Shown here: piece after piece, positions 17,271-26,199 of the stretch
Numbering within the stretch: the first letter of the stretch is position 1
Layout of the letters: each line of letters opens with the position of its first letter
DNA from: Bdellovibrio bacteriovorus
GTDB lineage: Bacteria > Bdellovibrionota > Bdellovibrionia > Bdellovibrionales > Bdellovibrionaceae
Direction of reading: 5' to 3'
Assembly: GCF_001592755.1 (NCBI RefSeq)
Contig: NZ_LUKF01000016.1
Coordinates: 434,001 to 498,000 of the forward strand
Length of the DNA stretch: 64,000 bases
Notes under the pieces: model-generated
Told to the model about the DNA's origin: nothing
Seen by the model: the letters and a program-made list of their open reading frames with translations, nothing else
Databases searched by the model: none
Program-made: the position numbers and the translations under genes

Positions 17271-18479
17271 CTATGTCGAACGAAGAAGCTCTGGGATCGA
17301 CTTCTTAAGAAGTTTCACTGTCGGATAAAGACTTGCTAACACCGTTGCAATCATCGGCAAAAGAAGAGCCTGCACGTAGTGCGGAGCCATAATATCTAAG
17401 TACACGATAAACTGACGCGTGATCCCCGGTGCCGGCGGCATGGGAATTCCTCCGCGCAGTAACGTCTTGTCGATGAGGACCGCCAAGCAGATTCCTAAAA
17501 AGCCCCCCAAAGTTCCTAACAAGCTATTTTCAATAAGCAGGATACGGAAAAGGCGCGAGCGTTTTTCGCCGTTGGCGCGAAGGGCACCCATCTCTCCGGC
17601 TCTCTCTAAAAGACCGACAGAGATCACGTTGAAAATACCCATCGCCACGATCACCAGAATAATAGAGCGAATGAATGCAAACTGCGCATTCAAGAAATCG
17701 ACAGAGTTCTGATAATAGTTTTTGTCTAAGATTTCAAAAGGAATGGCTTCGACGTTGGAGTTCGCATCGTGAATGTCTTTTTCAACTTGTGGCCAAGCTT
17801 CCACTCCCTTTGTCGCTAAAGAAAACATTTCGATACGATTGGTATCTAAAAGCTGATGAGCTTGCTTCAGGTCCACGCGATAAAAAGAGTCATCAATCAC
17901 TTTCTTACCGGTAAAGAAAATGCCTGACACTTTGAGATCAGCGCCATTCAATTGGTTATTCACGGTTTGAGTTAATAACGTGACCGTATCACCGACTTTA
18001 GCGTCTAAGCTTTCGGCCAAACCCTTACCCAAGATCACTTCATCGACACTTTGTAAGTTGCCGCCGGAAATGAAATTCATGTCAGTAAAAAACGCGTTTT
18101 CTCTTTCGGGAATAACACCCTCCCCTTTACCACCTAAGGTGATTCCGCCTTTGACGATAAAAGAATAGAAAGAAACACGAGGAAAGACTTGAGTCACTGA
18201 CGATGAGGAACGAATTTGTTTTTCGATCTCTTCCGGATTTTCAAACCAAGCCTTCCAAGGAGTTTCATGTACTTTGCCGAAATAGTTTTTCGGAAACACT
18301 TGTCCATAGCCGTAATATCCATGAATGACGTTTTCACGGTACTGATTCATCACACCCGAATTAAAGCCTTGATAAATCAAAAGGCCCGCGGCACCAAGCG
18401 CGACGGTACAAAGGCTGGCCAAAGTTCGGCGAGGATTTCTAAAAAGATTGCGCCAAGCAATTTTAATCAGCTCAAACAT
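17271..18479 (-). CDS. ABC transporter permease (FtsX/MacB/LolE type)
   Basis: A 402-residue inner-membrane protein. One membrane helix near the N-terminus (LASLCTVALGAAGLLIYQGF) is followed by a large periplasmic domain of about 230 residues (MacB_PCD). Three C-terminal helices form the FtsX domain (SIILVIVAMGIFNVISVGLLERAGEMGALRANG across the first). This 1+3 layout belongs to the type VII ABC family, including LolCE and MacB, which pull lipoproteins or other amphiphiles out of the inner membrane. Its ATG overlaps the ATPase stop (TAATG). Confidence 0.9.
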   Translation of the reverse strand: MFELIKIAWRNLFRNPRRTLASLCTVALGAAGLLIYQGFNSGVMNQYRENVIHGYYGYGQVFPKNYFGKVHETPWKAWFENPEEIEKQIRSSSSVTQVFPRVSFYSFIVKGGITLGGKGEGVIPERENAFFTDMNFISGGNLQSVDEVILGKGLAESLDAKVGDTVTLLTQTVNNQLNGADLKVSGIFFTGKKVIDDSFYRVDLKQAHQLLDTNRIEMFSLATKGVEAWPQVEKDIHDANSNVEAIPFEILDKNYYQNSVDFLNAQFAFIRSIILVIVAMGIFNVISVGLLERAGEMGALRANGEKRSRLFRILLIENSLLGTLGGFLGICLAVLIDKTLLRGGIPMPPAPGITRQFIVYLDIMAPHYVQALLLPMIATVLASLYPTVKLLKKSIPELLRST

Positions 18480-19159
18480 TAGCGACTCTCCTGGATGCGA
18501 CCATCTTTCATCGGATAAACAGACTTAGCAAAGCTCACAAGATGCGAATCATGCGTAGAAAAAATGAAGCTGGTGTTTTCGGCTTTTTGCAGTTCCTTAA
18601 AAGCATTGATGGTTTTTTCTGCGGTGACCGAATCCAGATTCGCCGTCGGTTCATCTGCTAAAACCACGACCGGTTTTTTAGCAATCGCGCGGGCAATGGC
18701 GACGCGCTGACGTTGTCCACCCGAAAGCTCCAGAGGTTTTTTCTTGGCATGATCTGCCAATCCCAAAAGGTCTAAGGTTTCCAGCGCCGTTTTCTGAGCC
18801 TCGGCGTGATTATAGCCCAAGGAAGGAAGAAAATAAGACGTATTTTCTAACACCGTCAAAGTCGGAATCAGATAAAAAGATTGAAAGATGAATCCGACTT
18901 TATGCAAACGAACTTGTTCTTTTTCACTTTCTTCAAGACGAGTCACGTCTTCACCAGCGAATTCGATATGGCCATTCGAAGGAGTGTCGATCAATCCTAA
19001 CAGATTCAGCAACGTCGTCTTTCCAGTCCCACTCGGGCCTACAATACAAGTGAAGCAGCCCTTTTCCAACTCCAGATCGATGCCTTTAAGAACAGGAACC
19101 TGTTGTTTATTCCAAAGATAAGAGTACTCAAGCCCACGAAGACGATACAGTGCACTCAT
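18479..19159 (-). CDS. ABC transporter ATP-binding protein (LolD/MacB type)
   Basis: A 226-residue ATPase with Walker A GPSGTGKTT (residues 41-49), the signature LSGGQRQRVAIARA, Walker B VVVLADEP and a switch histidine in FSTHD. Size and sequence fit the LolD-like group that serves FtsX-type permeases. It is joined to its permease by a one-base overlap and sits 12 nt after a barrel gene. Together with the LolA-like protein of the next operon, it would supply the inner-membrane engine of a Lol-like route. Confidence 0.95.
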   Translation of the reverse strand: MSALYRLRGLEYSYLWNKQQVPVLKGIDLELEKGCFTCIVGPSGTGKTTLLNLLGLIDTPSNGHIEFAGEDVTRLEESEKEQVRLHKVGFIFQSFYLIPTLTVLENTSYFLPSLGYNHAEAQKTALETLDLLGLADHAKKKPLELSGGQRQRVAIARAIAKKPVVVLADEPTANLDSVTAEKTINAFKELQKAENTSFIFSTHDSHLVSFAKSVYPMKDGRIQESR

Positions 19160-19171
19160 GCCGGTGATTCC

Positions 19172-19918
19172 TTACATGTAAAAGCGAAAACCCAAAGAGA
19201 TAAAACCGCCCGAAAAATCCAGCTCGCGCTGTTCCCCGGATGTATTTAGGACCGCGTCTCCACTGCTTTTCGCACCAGAAAACGTTGTGACATCTTTCGA
19301 GTATTTTAAATTATCTATTTTTAGTTGACGATAGCCGAACTCAACAAGAATGGTTGTCGTGTCTGACAAATTACCTTCATAACCCAAAGAAGCTTGCAAA
19401 GAAGTTCCCGAACCTTTGGACTCGGCCGTGTGATCGGCGACACCTGGGAACGCTGTTTGCCCATCCGCAGTTAAAGTGTATGCATTTTTCATCGTGACAC
19501 TGGCAAGGCCTGCGGTCGCAGAAATGAAGGAACGATAACTTGCTGTACTTTGCAAATTAACTTCAACGCCCACCTTTGGAACATATCCTAATATCTGACT
19601 GTTCGCCGAATACAAATCGGCAGTTCCATTATTCGCGGTCGAATCCAAAGTGGAAGGTTTTAAAATTTCAAAACCAAAGCGGAAATTCAAGTAGCGAACT
19701 GAATACAGAAAACCAAATTCGCCGGAGTAGTTGTAATTCACTCCCCCGCTGTAGTTGATGCCAGAGCTGGCTTCGCCATCCAGCCCTTCCGTCCCGATAG
19801 CCGAACCTCCCCCTGAAACCAGGAAGTAGGCCGCGAAAGTTTCTTTTTGAATATTGAACACTCGTGCTTGAGCCGTGCTCGTTAAAAGCAAAAGCGGTAA
19901 GAGCCAGAACTTCATCAC
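19172..19918 (-). CDS. Small outer-membrane beta-barrel protein
   Basis: A 248-residue exported protein with a signal peptide ending TAQA. Alternating strands (FLYSVRYLNFRFGFEI, TILVEFGYRQLKIDN) and a C-terminus ISLGFRFYM ending near an aromatic residue fit an 8-12 strand barrel. It lies between the AMIN-like gene (3 nt before) and the ABC ATPase gene, so it may be the outer-membrane end of that transporter. No specific family is recognised. Confidence 0.7.
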   Translation of the reverse strand: MMKFWLLPLLLLTSTAQARVFNIQKETFAAYFLVSGGGSAIGTEGLDGEASSGINYSGGVNYNYSGEFGFLYSVRYLNFRFGFEILKPSTLDSTANNGTADLYSANSQILGYVPKVGVEVNLQSTASYRSFISATAGLASVTMKNAYTLTADGQTAFPGVADHTAESKGSGTSLQASLGYEGNLSDTTTILVEFGYRQLKIDNLKYSKDVTTFSGAKSSGDAVLNTSGEQRELDFSGGFISLGFRFYM

Positions 19919-19921
19919 GGT

Positions 19922-20443
19922 CTATTCCGTAATCAGATCGATAACGACTTTGCTTGTCGTCTTGTTGCCAGCCACCTGATAAACGCGCACTTTTGTATCT
20001 TTCTTAAGATCCAAAGTCAGATTCAAAGAACTGTCGATCGGATCCAGACTCATCGATGTTTTCGTCACGGCCATTGAGTTTTTCATCAATCCCGAAAGAC
20101 GAGTTTGATCAATGTTCGCATTCGGCATCTGGGAAAAATCAATCACCAAACGCGAAGGATTTTTTTTCAATTCCGCAAAATAATAACCTGGAAGTCCCTT
20201 GATCGTACCGCCATTCAAATCGCCGATATCCATCACGATACGCTCTACTTTTTTCTTTGTATCCGCCGTGCGACGAACATCCATCAAAGTGAAACCCGTG
20301 CCGGCAATTCCACCGAAACTGACACCTTGACCTTGAAGAATTTTAGAAACCGGTTTTGCCTTTTGCGCGGGAACTGCGGCAACTGCAGGTACGGCCAACA
20401 TAACGGCCCAAGAGAAAGCAAAAACACATCCGATGTTTTTCAT
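19922..20443 (-). CDS. Exported AMIN-domain-like protein
   Basis: A 173-residue exported protein with a signal peptide (ending AVAA). The mature part resembles an AMIN domain: IVMDIGDLNGGTIKGL, SRLVIDFSQM and LNLTLDLKKDTKVRVYQV. AMIN domains target periplasmic proteins to peptidoglycan or to secretin complexes. ATG 20443 is chosen because AAGGAG lies 6 nt before it and the signal peptide begins there; a frame opening at 20680 would add 79 unlikely residues. It is the first gene of a four-gene unit ending with the ABC permease. Confidence 0.78.
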   Translation of the reverse strand: MKNIGCVFAFSWAVMLAVPAVAAVPAQKAKPVSKILQGQGVSFGGIAGTGFTLMDVRRTADTKKKVERIVMDIGDLNGGTIKGLPGYYFAELKKNPSRLVIDFSQMPNANIDQTRLSGLMKNSMAVTKTSMSLDPIDSSLNLTLDLKKDTKVRVYQVAGNKTTSKVVIDLITE

Positions 20444-20510
20444 GATCGACTCCTTTCGATGCTCACCTAAAAGAGTAAAAGAAGACCCCCTCCCTGCCAA
20501 CCCTAAAACT

Positions 20511-20614
20511 AAAAGGCACCTGCTTTTTAAAAGTGCCTGCTTCTTTTCTGTCATGCAGAGCAGTACAAAAAAGAAGCAGGCACCTTTAGGCGCTGGGTGC
20601 CCATTTTGGGCACC
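20511..20614. repeat. Cluster of inverted and direct repeats upstream of the AMIN operon
   Basis: AAAAGGCACCTGCTTTTT (20511-20528) is followed directly by AAAAGTGCCTGCTTCTTTT (20529-20547) and, inverted, by AAAAGAAGCAGGCACCTTT (20569-20587). The last two can pair over about 18 bp with a 21-nt loop. A separate hairpin GGTGCCC-ATTTT-GGGCACC lies at 20596-20614. The whole lies between divergent genes, so it could be a terminator-like barrier, a dispersed extragenic repeat or a leader structure for the AMIN operon. Confidence 0.75.
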
Positions 20615-20728
20615 GGGATTGGAAATTTTGCGACTGGATTCGAATATATCCCAGCTGAAGAAATTCTCATAAGGCACCAAACTTGAACCTTAGATGGCTG
20701 TTGAAAGATTTATTTTAAGGAGCCACTT

Positions 20729-21280
20729 ATGAAAAAGTTGGTTTATTTCGTCTTTGCTCTATTCCTCGCAGCCTGCCAGCCGGGCGATGATGGTGGCGCG
20801 GGGACAACAACAGTAGTAACACCGTTGAACACGGGTTGTTTGACGGGACAAGCCTATTGTAACAATACCGTGTATTCACAATACTACGGATTTATTCCTT
20901 ATCCGGGCATGTACAATTACGCGTACAACTACACGAATTATTTTAACCAATACGGATTCTGTGGTTGCCCCGCAGGTTATTCTGCAACTTACAACGGGAG
21001 CTTCGGCTTAGGTTGTATTCACAACGATCTAATCAACCCTTACTACAACACTCTTTACTACTGGCAGTGGGGTTACACTTGGGGCTACACGACTGCAGCT
21101 CCACAAACGACGATCAATATTCCACAAATCTCAAACGTACCGGGAGCAAGTAATAGTGCCAGCGCCTGCAGAAATAAATTAACTCAGAGCTGCCTATTGG
21201 ATCAGGGAAACACTTGCGGCGCAGGGGCGACGTGCCGCCAAGTGATCTACGGATCAAATCTTGGAGTATGTACTTACTAG
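20729..21280 (+). CDS. Cys/Tyr/Asn-rich lipoprotein
   Basis: A 183-residue lipoprotein with the lipobox LAAC (Cys16), preceded by the SD AAGGAG. The mature protein is unusually rich in Tyr and Asn (MYNYAYNYTNYFNQYGF) and has about ten further cysteines in pairs such as FCGCPAGY and CGAGATCRQ, reminiscent of small disulphide-rich EGF-like folds. It stands alone, with a terminator after it, and is divergent from the AMIN operon. No family is recognised. A surface adhesive or structural role is conceivable only from composition. Confidence 0.75.
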   Translation: MKKLVYFVFALFLAACQPGDDGGAGTTTVVTPLNTGCLTGQAYCNNTVYSQYYGFIPYPGMYNYAYNYTNYFNQYGFCGCPAGYSATYNGSFGLGCIHNDLINPYYNTLYYWQWGYTWGYTTAAPQTTINIPQISNVPGASNSASACRNKLTQSCLLDQGNTCGAGATCRQVIYGSNLGVCTY

Positions 21281-21334
21281 AGCGAGTGCGGCACTCCTCG
21301 ACCGTTTTTACGGAATAATACGCCGCAATATCAC

Positions 21335-21370
21335 GGGCCCTTGGACGGATAAAACCACCAAGGGCCCTTT
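21335..21370 (+). terminator. Intrinsic terminator after the Cys/Tyr-rich lipoprotein
   Basis: GGGCCCTTGG pairs with CCAAGGGCCC over 10 bp, followed by TTT and a T-rich stretch. It is placed 55 nt after the lipoprotein stop. Confidence 0.82.
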
Positions 21371-21467
21371 CCATTTTTAGACGCCTTTTTACACCTAGTT
21401 TTTGCTTTATTTCTGCTCTGGTTCGTGAAAGAAAAGAAGAGTCTTTTAACTCTCTTGGAGGCACATC

Positions 21468-23501
21468 ATGAGCAATCCTCTTTTACAACCTTTTACCAAT
21501 AAAGACCAAGCTGTTCCCTTTGATCAAATCAAAGTGGAGCACTATCTTCCGGCTTTGGATGAAGCGATCAAAATTTCAAAAGAAAACATCGCGAAACTAA
21601 AAAGCAATCCGGCCACTCCTGACTTCGAAAATACAATTGTGGCTTTAGAAGCGGCTTCCGAGCTTCCAGACCGTATCACAGGGATTTACTCAAACCTGGA
21701 AGTGGCGCACGCAGATGAGGCTTTGCAAGCGTTAGCGAAAGAGATTTATCCCAAGGTCACTGCCTTTGCGTCTGACGTTTCTTTGGATGAAGAAATCTTT
21801 AAGCGCGTGAAAGCCGTTTACGATAAACGCGATTCTTTGAACCTGAACAAAGAACAAGCGCGCTTGTTAGAAAAAACTTATCTGTCTTTCACTCGCAACG
21901 GTGCTTTGCTTTCTGAAAAAGACAAAGAAACTCTTCGCAATATCGATCAGGAACTTTCTGTTCTTGGACCGAAGTTTTCTGAAAACGTTTTGAAGGCGAC
22001 AAACGCTTTTGAAATGTTCTTGGATAAAAAAGAAGACGTCGAAGGCCTCCCTGAGGGCATCCTTGAAGGAGCCGCTGCAATGGCTGAAGCCAAAGGCCAA
22101 AAAGGCAAATGGCTTTTCACTCTTTCAATTCCGTCTTACCTGCCATTCATGACGTATGCGAAAAATCGTGCCCTTCGTGAAAAAATGTGGAGAGCTTACG
22201 CTTCTCGTGCTTACAAAGGAACTTTCGACAACCAAGAAACAGTTTTGAAGATCGTTCAACTTCGCGATCAACGCGCAAAACTATTAGGCTTCAAAACTCA
22301 CGCTGATTTCGTATTGGCAGAGCGTATGGCGAAGAACCCGCAAACAGTGACAGAGTTCCTTTCAAAACTTTTGAAGGCTTCTAAAGATGCCGGCAAAAAA
22401 GATTTGGCGGAAGTCACAGAGTACGCGAAGAAATTAGACGGCGTTTCTGACATCCAGCCTTGGGACTTCGGTTACTACTCCGAGAAATTGAAAGAAGATA
22501 AATACGCTTTCAATGAAGAAGATCTTCGTCCTTACTTCCAACTTGAAAAAGTGGTCGACGGTGTTTTTGCTCACGCGAAAAAACTGTACGGCCTGACTTT
22601 CAAAGAAAACAAGGACATCCCGGTTTATCATCCAGAAGTAAAAGCTTACGAGATCTACGAAGATAAATCTGGTAAGTACATGGGTCTTTTCTATACAGAC
22701 TTCTTCCCGCGCGAGACCAAAAAAGGCGGCGCTTGGATGACTCAGTTCCGTGGGCAAGGCTTGCTTAACGGCGAGATGAAACGTCCTCACGTCAGCATCG
22801 TGTGTAACTTCACGAAACCGACGCCGACGAAGCCTTCTCTTTTGACTTACGATGAAGTACGTACATTGTTCCATGAATTCGGTCATGCTTTGCATGGCAT
22901 GTTGTCTGAAGTGACTTATCAATCTTTGAGCGGCACCAATGTTTATTGGGATTTCGTAGAACTTCCATCGCAAATCATGGAAAACTGGGTGGGTGAAAAA
23001 GAAGGTTTAGATCTTTTTGCTCGTCACTATGAAACCAATGCGGCGATGCCCACAGATTTAATCGAAAAATTAAAAGCGTCGCAAAAATTCCAAGCGGGTT
23101 ATGCGTCTTGCCGCCAATTGCAATTCGGTATGATGGATATGGCTTGGCACTCAACGGATCCTTCGACAATCAAAGATGTCGATGCGTTTGAAGAAAAGGC
23201 GACGGCCGAAACCCGTCTGTTCCCTAAGATCGATGGCGCAAATAGCTCTTGCAGCTTCAGCCATATCTTTGCAGGTGGATACTCAGCGGGATATTACTCT
23301 TACAAATGGGCTGAAGTGTTGGATGCCGATGCCTTTGAGTTCTTCAAAGAAAAAGGTTTGTTCAATGCCGAAGTGGCTCAGAAATTTAAAGACAATGTTC
23401 TTAGCAAGGGCGGAACGGAACATCCGATGGAACTTTACAAAAAATTCCGCGGTCGTGAGCCAGATCCGAATGCGCTTCTAAGACGCGATGGTTTGATCTA
23501 G
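21468..23501 (+). CDS. M3 family oligopeptidase (PrlC/OpdA-like)
   Basis: A 677-residue zinc metallopeptidase that cleaves short peptides in the cytoplasm. The zinc motif HEFGH is at residues 469-473, with the third ligand region (FVELPSQIMENW) about 25 residues later, both typical of family M3. Length and the N-terminal start (LLQPF near the first residues) fit oligopeptidase A/Dcp relatives. There is no signal peptide. The SD TTGGAGG lies just before ATG 21468. Its stop overlaps the NAD kinase start (TAGTG). In a predator it could help digest prey peptides, which is inference. Confidence 0.95.
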   Translation: MSNPLLQPFTNKDQAVPFDQIKVEHYLPALDEAIKISKENIAKLKSNPATPDFENTIVALEAASELPDRITGIYSNLEVAHADEALQALAKEIYPKVTAFASDVSLDEEIFKRVKAVYDKRDSLNLNKEQARLLEKTYLSFTRNGALLSEKDKETLRNIDQELSVLGPKFSENVLKATNAFEMFLDKKEDVEGLPEGILEGAAAMAEAKGQKGKWLFTLSIPSYLPFMTYAKNRALREKMWRAYASRAYKGTFDNQETVLKIVQLRDQRAKLLGFKTHADFVLAERMAKNPQTVTEFLSKLLKASKDAGKKDLAEVTEYAKKLDGVSDIQPWDFGYYSEKLKEDKYAFNEEDLRPYFQLEKVVDGVFAHAKKLYGLTFKENKDIPVYHPEVKAYEIYEDKSGKYMGLFYTDFFPRETKKGGAWMTQFRGQGLLNGEMKRPHVSIVCNFTKPTPTKPSLLTYDEVRTLFHEFGHALHGMLSEVTYQSLSGTNVYWDFVELPSQIMENWVGEKEGLDLFARHYETNAAMPTDLIEKLKASQKFQAGYASCRQLQFGMMDMAWHSTDPSTIKDVDAFEEKATAETRLFPKIDGANSSCSFSHIFAGGYSAGYYSYKWAEVLDADAFEFFKEKGLFNAEVAQKFKDNVLSKGGTEHPMELYKKFRGREPDPNALLRRDGLI

Positions 23502-24406
23502 TGAGTGCAAAAGTTTCGATGAGCAAAAACAGTAAATTAGTTCTAGAAGAAAATAGCAGCATTGCTTTAGTTTACCGCTTAGAGACGGCGCAAGCCGTCT
23601 CTCTAGCAAAAAAGGTTTCTGATTATTTGAAAGACAAGGGCTTTGATGTTTTCACCGGCCCTGATCAAAAAATCATTCCCGGCACCAAAGCCGCTAAAAC
23701 AAAAAAACAATTGGACCAGTTAAAGCTGATCATTGTTCTGGGTGGTGATGGAACGTACTTGCGCGCCGTTCGCCTTCTTGAAGGGCGCAGCACGCCGATT
23801 TTGGGCTTTAACATGGGCTCACTGGGCTTCCTAACGGCTCATGCCGCTGAATCCGTTTTTGATGTCATCGAAAAAACTTTGGCGGGAAAAATGGTTCTTC
23901 GTCCCCGCTCTATGCTTTTTGCAAAAATTCTTCGCCGTGGAAAAGTGCGGGATGAGTTCCATGCACTGAACGACATCGTGATTGAAAGAGGCTCAATGAG
24001 CCAATTGATCAACACGGCTATTTATTCTGAGAAATTCCTGGTCAGCGAAGTGAAGGCCGATGGTTTTATCGTCGCCAGTCCTTCGGGCTCGACAGCGTAC
24101 AATCTCGCTGCGGGCGGTCCTTTGCTTGATCCAGAGTCCCCGGTATTTGTGATGACGCCTGTTGCGCCTCACTCTTTGACGTCTCGTCCTTTGATCTTCC
24201 CTGACAATAAAGAGCTTTCTTTCAAGCTTGATGGGAAAACTCAAAAAGCGCATTTCATCGTGGACGGTCAAAAGATGACGGAACTCACGCCTCAAGACGA
24301 AGTGATTGTGACAAAGTCTTGTTACGATCACATGATGGTGCGGGAACCTAATCACAACTACTTCCACTTGCTTCGCGAAAAACTTAAATTCGGAGATCGC
24401 AGCTAG
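23501..24406 (+). CDS. nadK: NAD kinase
   Basis: Makes NADP from NAD and ATP. A 301-residue protein with the family motif GGDGTYLRA (from residue 81), GFNMGSLGFL, and SPSGSTAYNLAAGGP in the C-terminal domain. The GTG start shares a base with the M3 peptidase stop, so translation is coupled; an ATG six codons later is a possible alternative. RecN follows after 23 nt, an order (nadK-recN) that recurs in many bacteria. Confidence 0.95.
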   Translation: MSAKVSMSKNSKLVLEENSSIALVYRLETAQAVSLAKKVSDYLKDKGFDVFTGPDQKIIPGTKAAKTKKQLDQLKLIIVLGGDGTYLRAVRLLEGRSTPILGFNMGSLGFLTAHAAESVFDVIEKTLAGKMVLRPRSMLFAKILRRGKVRDEFHALNDIVIERGSMSQLINTAIYSEKFLVSEVKADGFIVASPSGSTAYNLAAGGPLLDPESPVFVMTPVAPHSLTSRPLIFPDNKELSFKLDGKTQKAHFIVDGQKMTELTPQDEVIVTKSCYDHMMVREPNHNYFHLLREKLKFGDRS

Positions 24407-24429
24407 AAACCTAGTTTGCAGGAGATATT

Positions 24430-26124
24430 ATGTTACTAGAGCTGAAAGTTTCTAATTTCGCCATTATCGAAAACTTGCACATCACCTTCAAAGAAGGACT
24501 TAACATCTTGAGCGGTGAAACAGGTGCCGGTAAATCCGTTCTTCTTAAGAGCTTGAGTCTTTTGATGGGCGGAAAAGCATCTAGCGACACGATCCGTACC
24601 GGCGCTTCCCAGGCGACGATCGAAGGCTCGTTTGATATCAGCAAACGCTACGACATCATCGACAACTTAAAAAGCATGGGTATTGAAGTGGATGAAGACA
24701 CTTTGATCGTTCGTCGTGTTTTAAGTGCAGGTGATAAATCGAAAGTTTATTTGAACGGCAGTCTTAGTACATTGAACAGCTTGCGCGACATCGTGGCTCC
24801 TCTGGTGGAGTTAGCAGGTCACTCAGCACCTTTGATCGAAATGACCGGCCAACATGAAAACCGCAATTTGATGTCTAAAGCTTACCACTTGGATCTTTTG
24901 GATCAGTATGCGGGCACTTGGGATAAGCGTCTTTTGTTCACTGAAAAGTACAATCGCTATCACGCCATCTTTGAAGAAATCAAAAAACTAGAAAGCGATG
25001 CCAAACAAAAAGCACAGCGTTTGGATTTCTTAATTTACCAGCGCGATGAAATTGCCAACTTGGATTTGTCTCCGGGCGAAGATCTTGAACTTGAAGTGGA
25101 AGTTAAGAAGCTTAAAAACTCTTCGCGCATTGGTTCTTTCGTGGATCAAGCCGAAGAAGCGCTTTACACCGATGACGATTCCGCAATCAGCCGTTTGAAT
25201 GCCGTTCTTAAAAAAGGCCTGGAACTTGCGGGCGTGGATCCGCAGATTGCGACGAAACTTGAAAATCTTGAACAAGCGAAAGCTTTGATTGATGAGACCG
25301 TCTATGAGCTTCGTCAGTATGCTTCGAAGATCGATGCCGATCCTCAGCGCCTAGAAGAAGCGGAAGGTCGTTTGAGCGATCTTCGCAAGTTGCAAAAAAA
25401 ATATGGCTCGACAGTAGACGATATTTTAAAAGCCTTGATGGATATGGAAATTGAAATTTCCAATCTGCAAAATTCTGAATCCAAAGTAGAATCCTTAAAG
25501 AAAGAAGCTTCAGCGATCTTAAAAGAGCTAGAAACTTTAGGAGCCGATCTTCACAAGCGCCGTCTAAAAGGTGCCGACTTGCTTTCAGAAAGCGTGAATG
25601 CCGAGCTATTAGATTTAAACATGAAAGGTGTCACCTTCCACGTTCAGGTTGAAAAGATGGAGCTTTCTTCTTCGGGCATGAGTGACGTGGAATTCCTGAG
25701 CCAGACTTCCGCAAAAGACGTAAAACGTCCTTTGGCGAAATTTGCTTCGGGAGGCGAGTTGAGCCGTATCCTTCTTTCTTTGAAGCGCGTGGTGGGCTCG
25801 ACAAATCAGCCTCGCACTTATCTTTTCGACGAAGTGGATACCGGCGTTTCCGGTGAAACAGCCGAAAAAGTCGGAAAGAAACTAAAGACCATTGCTAAAG
25901 GACAGCAAGTGATCTGTGTCACTCACCTTCCGCAAGTGGCTGCCTTCGGTGATGCTCACTTCTTTATTCAGAAATCTCCGCAAAAAGGTTCTGTGGCGAT
26001 GCTTGTGTCAGAACTCAAGACAAAAGATCGTGTGCAGGAACTGGCTCGTCTTATCAGTGGCGAGAAAATCTCTAAAACTTCTGTCGCTCACGCCGAACAA
26101 CTTTTGGCAGAAGCTCAAGCCTAA
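24430..26124 (+). CDS. recN: DNA repair protein RecN
   Basis: A 564-residue SMC-like ATPase of double-strand break repair. Walker A is GETGAGKS (residues 29-36), a long charged coiled-coil centre covers about residues 150-370, and the C-terminal signature FASGGELSR with Walker B TYLFDEVDTGVSG completes the split ATPase head. ITHLPQVA-like CVTHLPQVAAFGD follows, as in other RecN proteins. The SD CAGGAG precedes ATG 24430. No LexA box was recognised in the short upstream gap. It is terminated by the hairpin at 26152-26199. Confidence 0.96.
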   Translation: MLLELKVSNFAIIENLHITFKEGLNILSGETGAGKSVLLKSLSLLMGGKASSDTIRTGASQATIEGSFDISKRYDIIDNLKSMGIEVDEDTLIVRRVLSAGDKSKVYLNGSLSTLNSLRDIVAPLVELAGHSAPLIEMTGQHENRNLMSKAYHLDLLDQYAGTWDKRLLFTEKYNRYHAIFEEIKKLESDAKQKAQRLDFLIYQRDEIANLDLSPGEDLELEVEVKKLKNSSRIGSFVDQAEEALYTDDDSAISRLNAVLKKGLELAGVDPQIATKLENLEQAKALIDETVYELRQYASKIDADPQRLEEAEGRLSDLRKLQKKYGSTVDDILKALMDMEIEISNLQNSESKVESLKKEASAILKELETLGADLHKRRLKGADLLSESVNAELLDLNMKGVTFHVQVEKMELSSSGMSDVEFLSQTSAKDVKRPLAKFASGGELSRILLSLKRVVGSTNQPRTYLFDEVDTGVSGETAEKVGKKLKTIAKGQQVICVTHLPQVAAFGDAHFFIQKSPQKGSVAMLVSELKTKDRVQELARLISGEKISKTSVAHAEQLLAEAQA

Positions 26125-26151
26125 CAGCTGATGAAGAATTCGTAAGTAGAG

Positions 26152-26199
26152 CCTCCTTATTTCCCCAAGTAAAATGGGGATAAATAAGGAGGTTTTTTT
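26152..26199 (+). terminator. Terminator hairpin that also contains the next gene's SD
   Basis: The left arm 26152-26166 pairs with the right arm 26176-26192 over 15 bp with a two-base bulge, followed by seven T (26193-26199) and then ATG 26200. The right arm ends in AAGGAGG, the perfect SD of the NmrA-like gene. One structure can therefore both stop recN transcription and hide the ribosome site of the following gene. Confidence 0.85.

Noticed and set aside
20444-20680. N-terminal extension of the AMIN-like protein
   Set aside because: The stretch lies over the repeat cluster, and the SD and signal peptide both fit the ATG at 20443.
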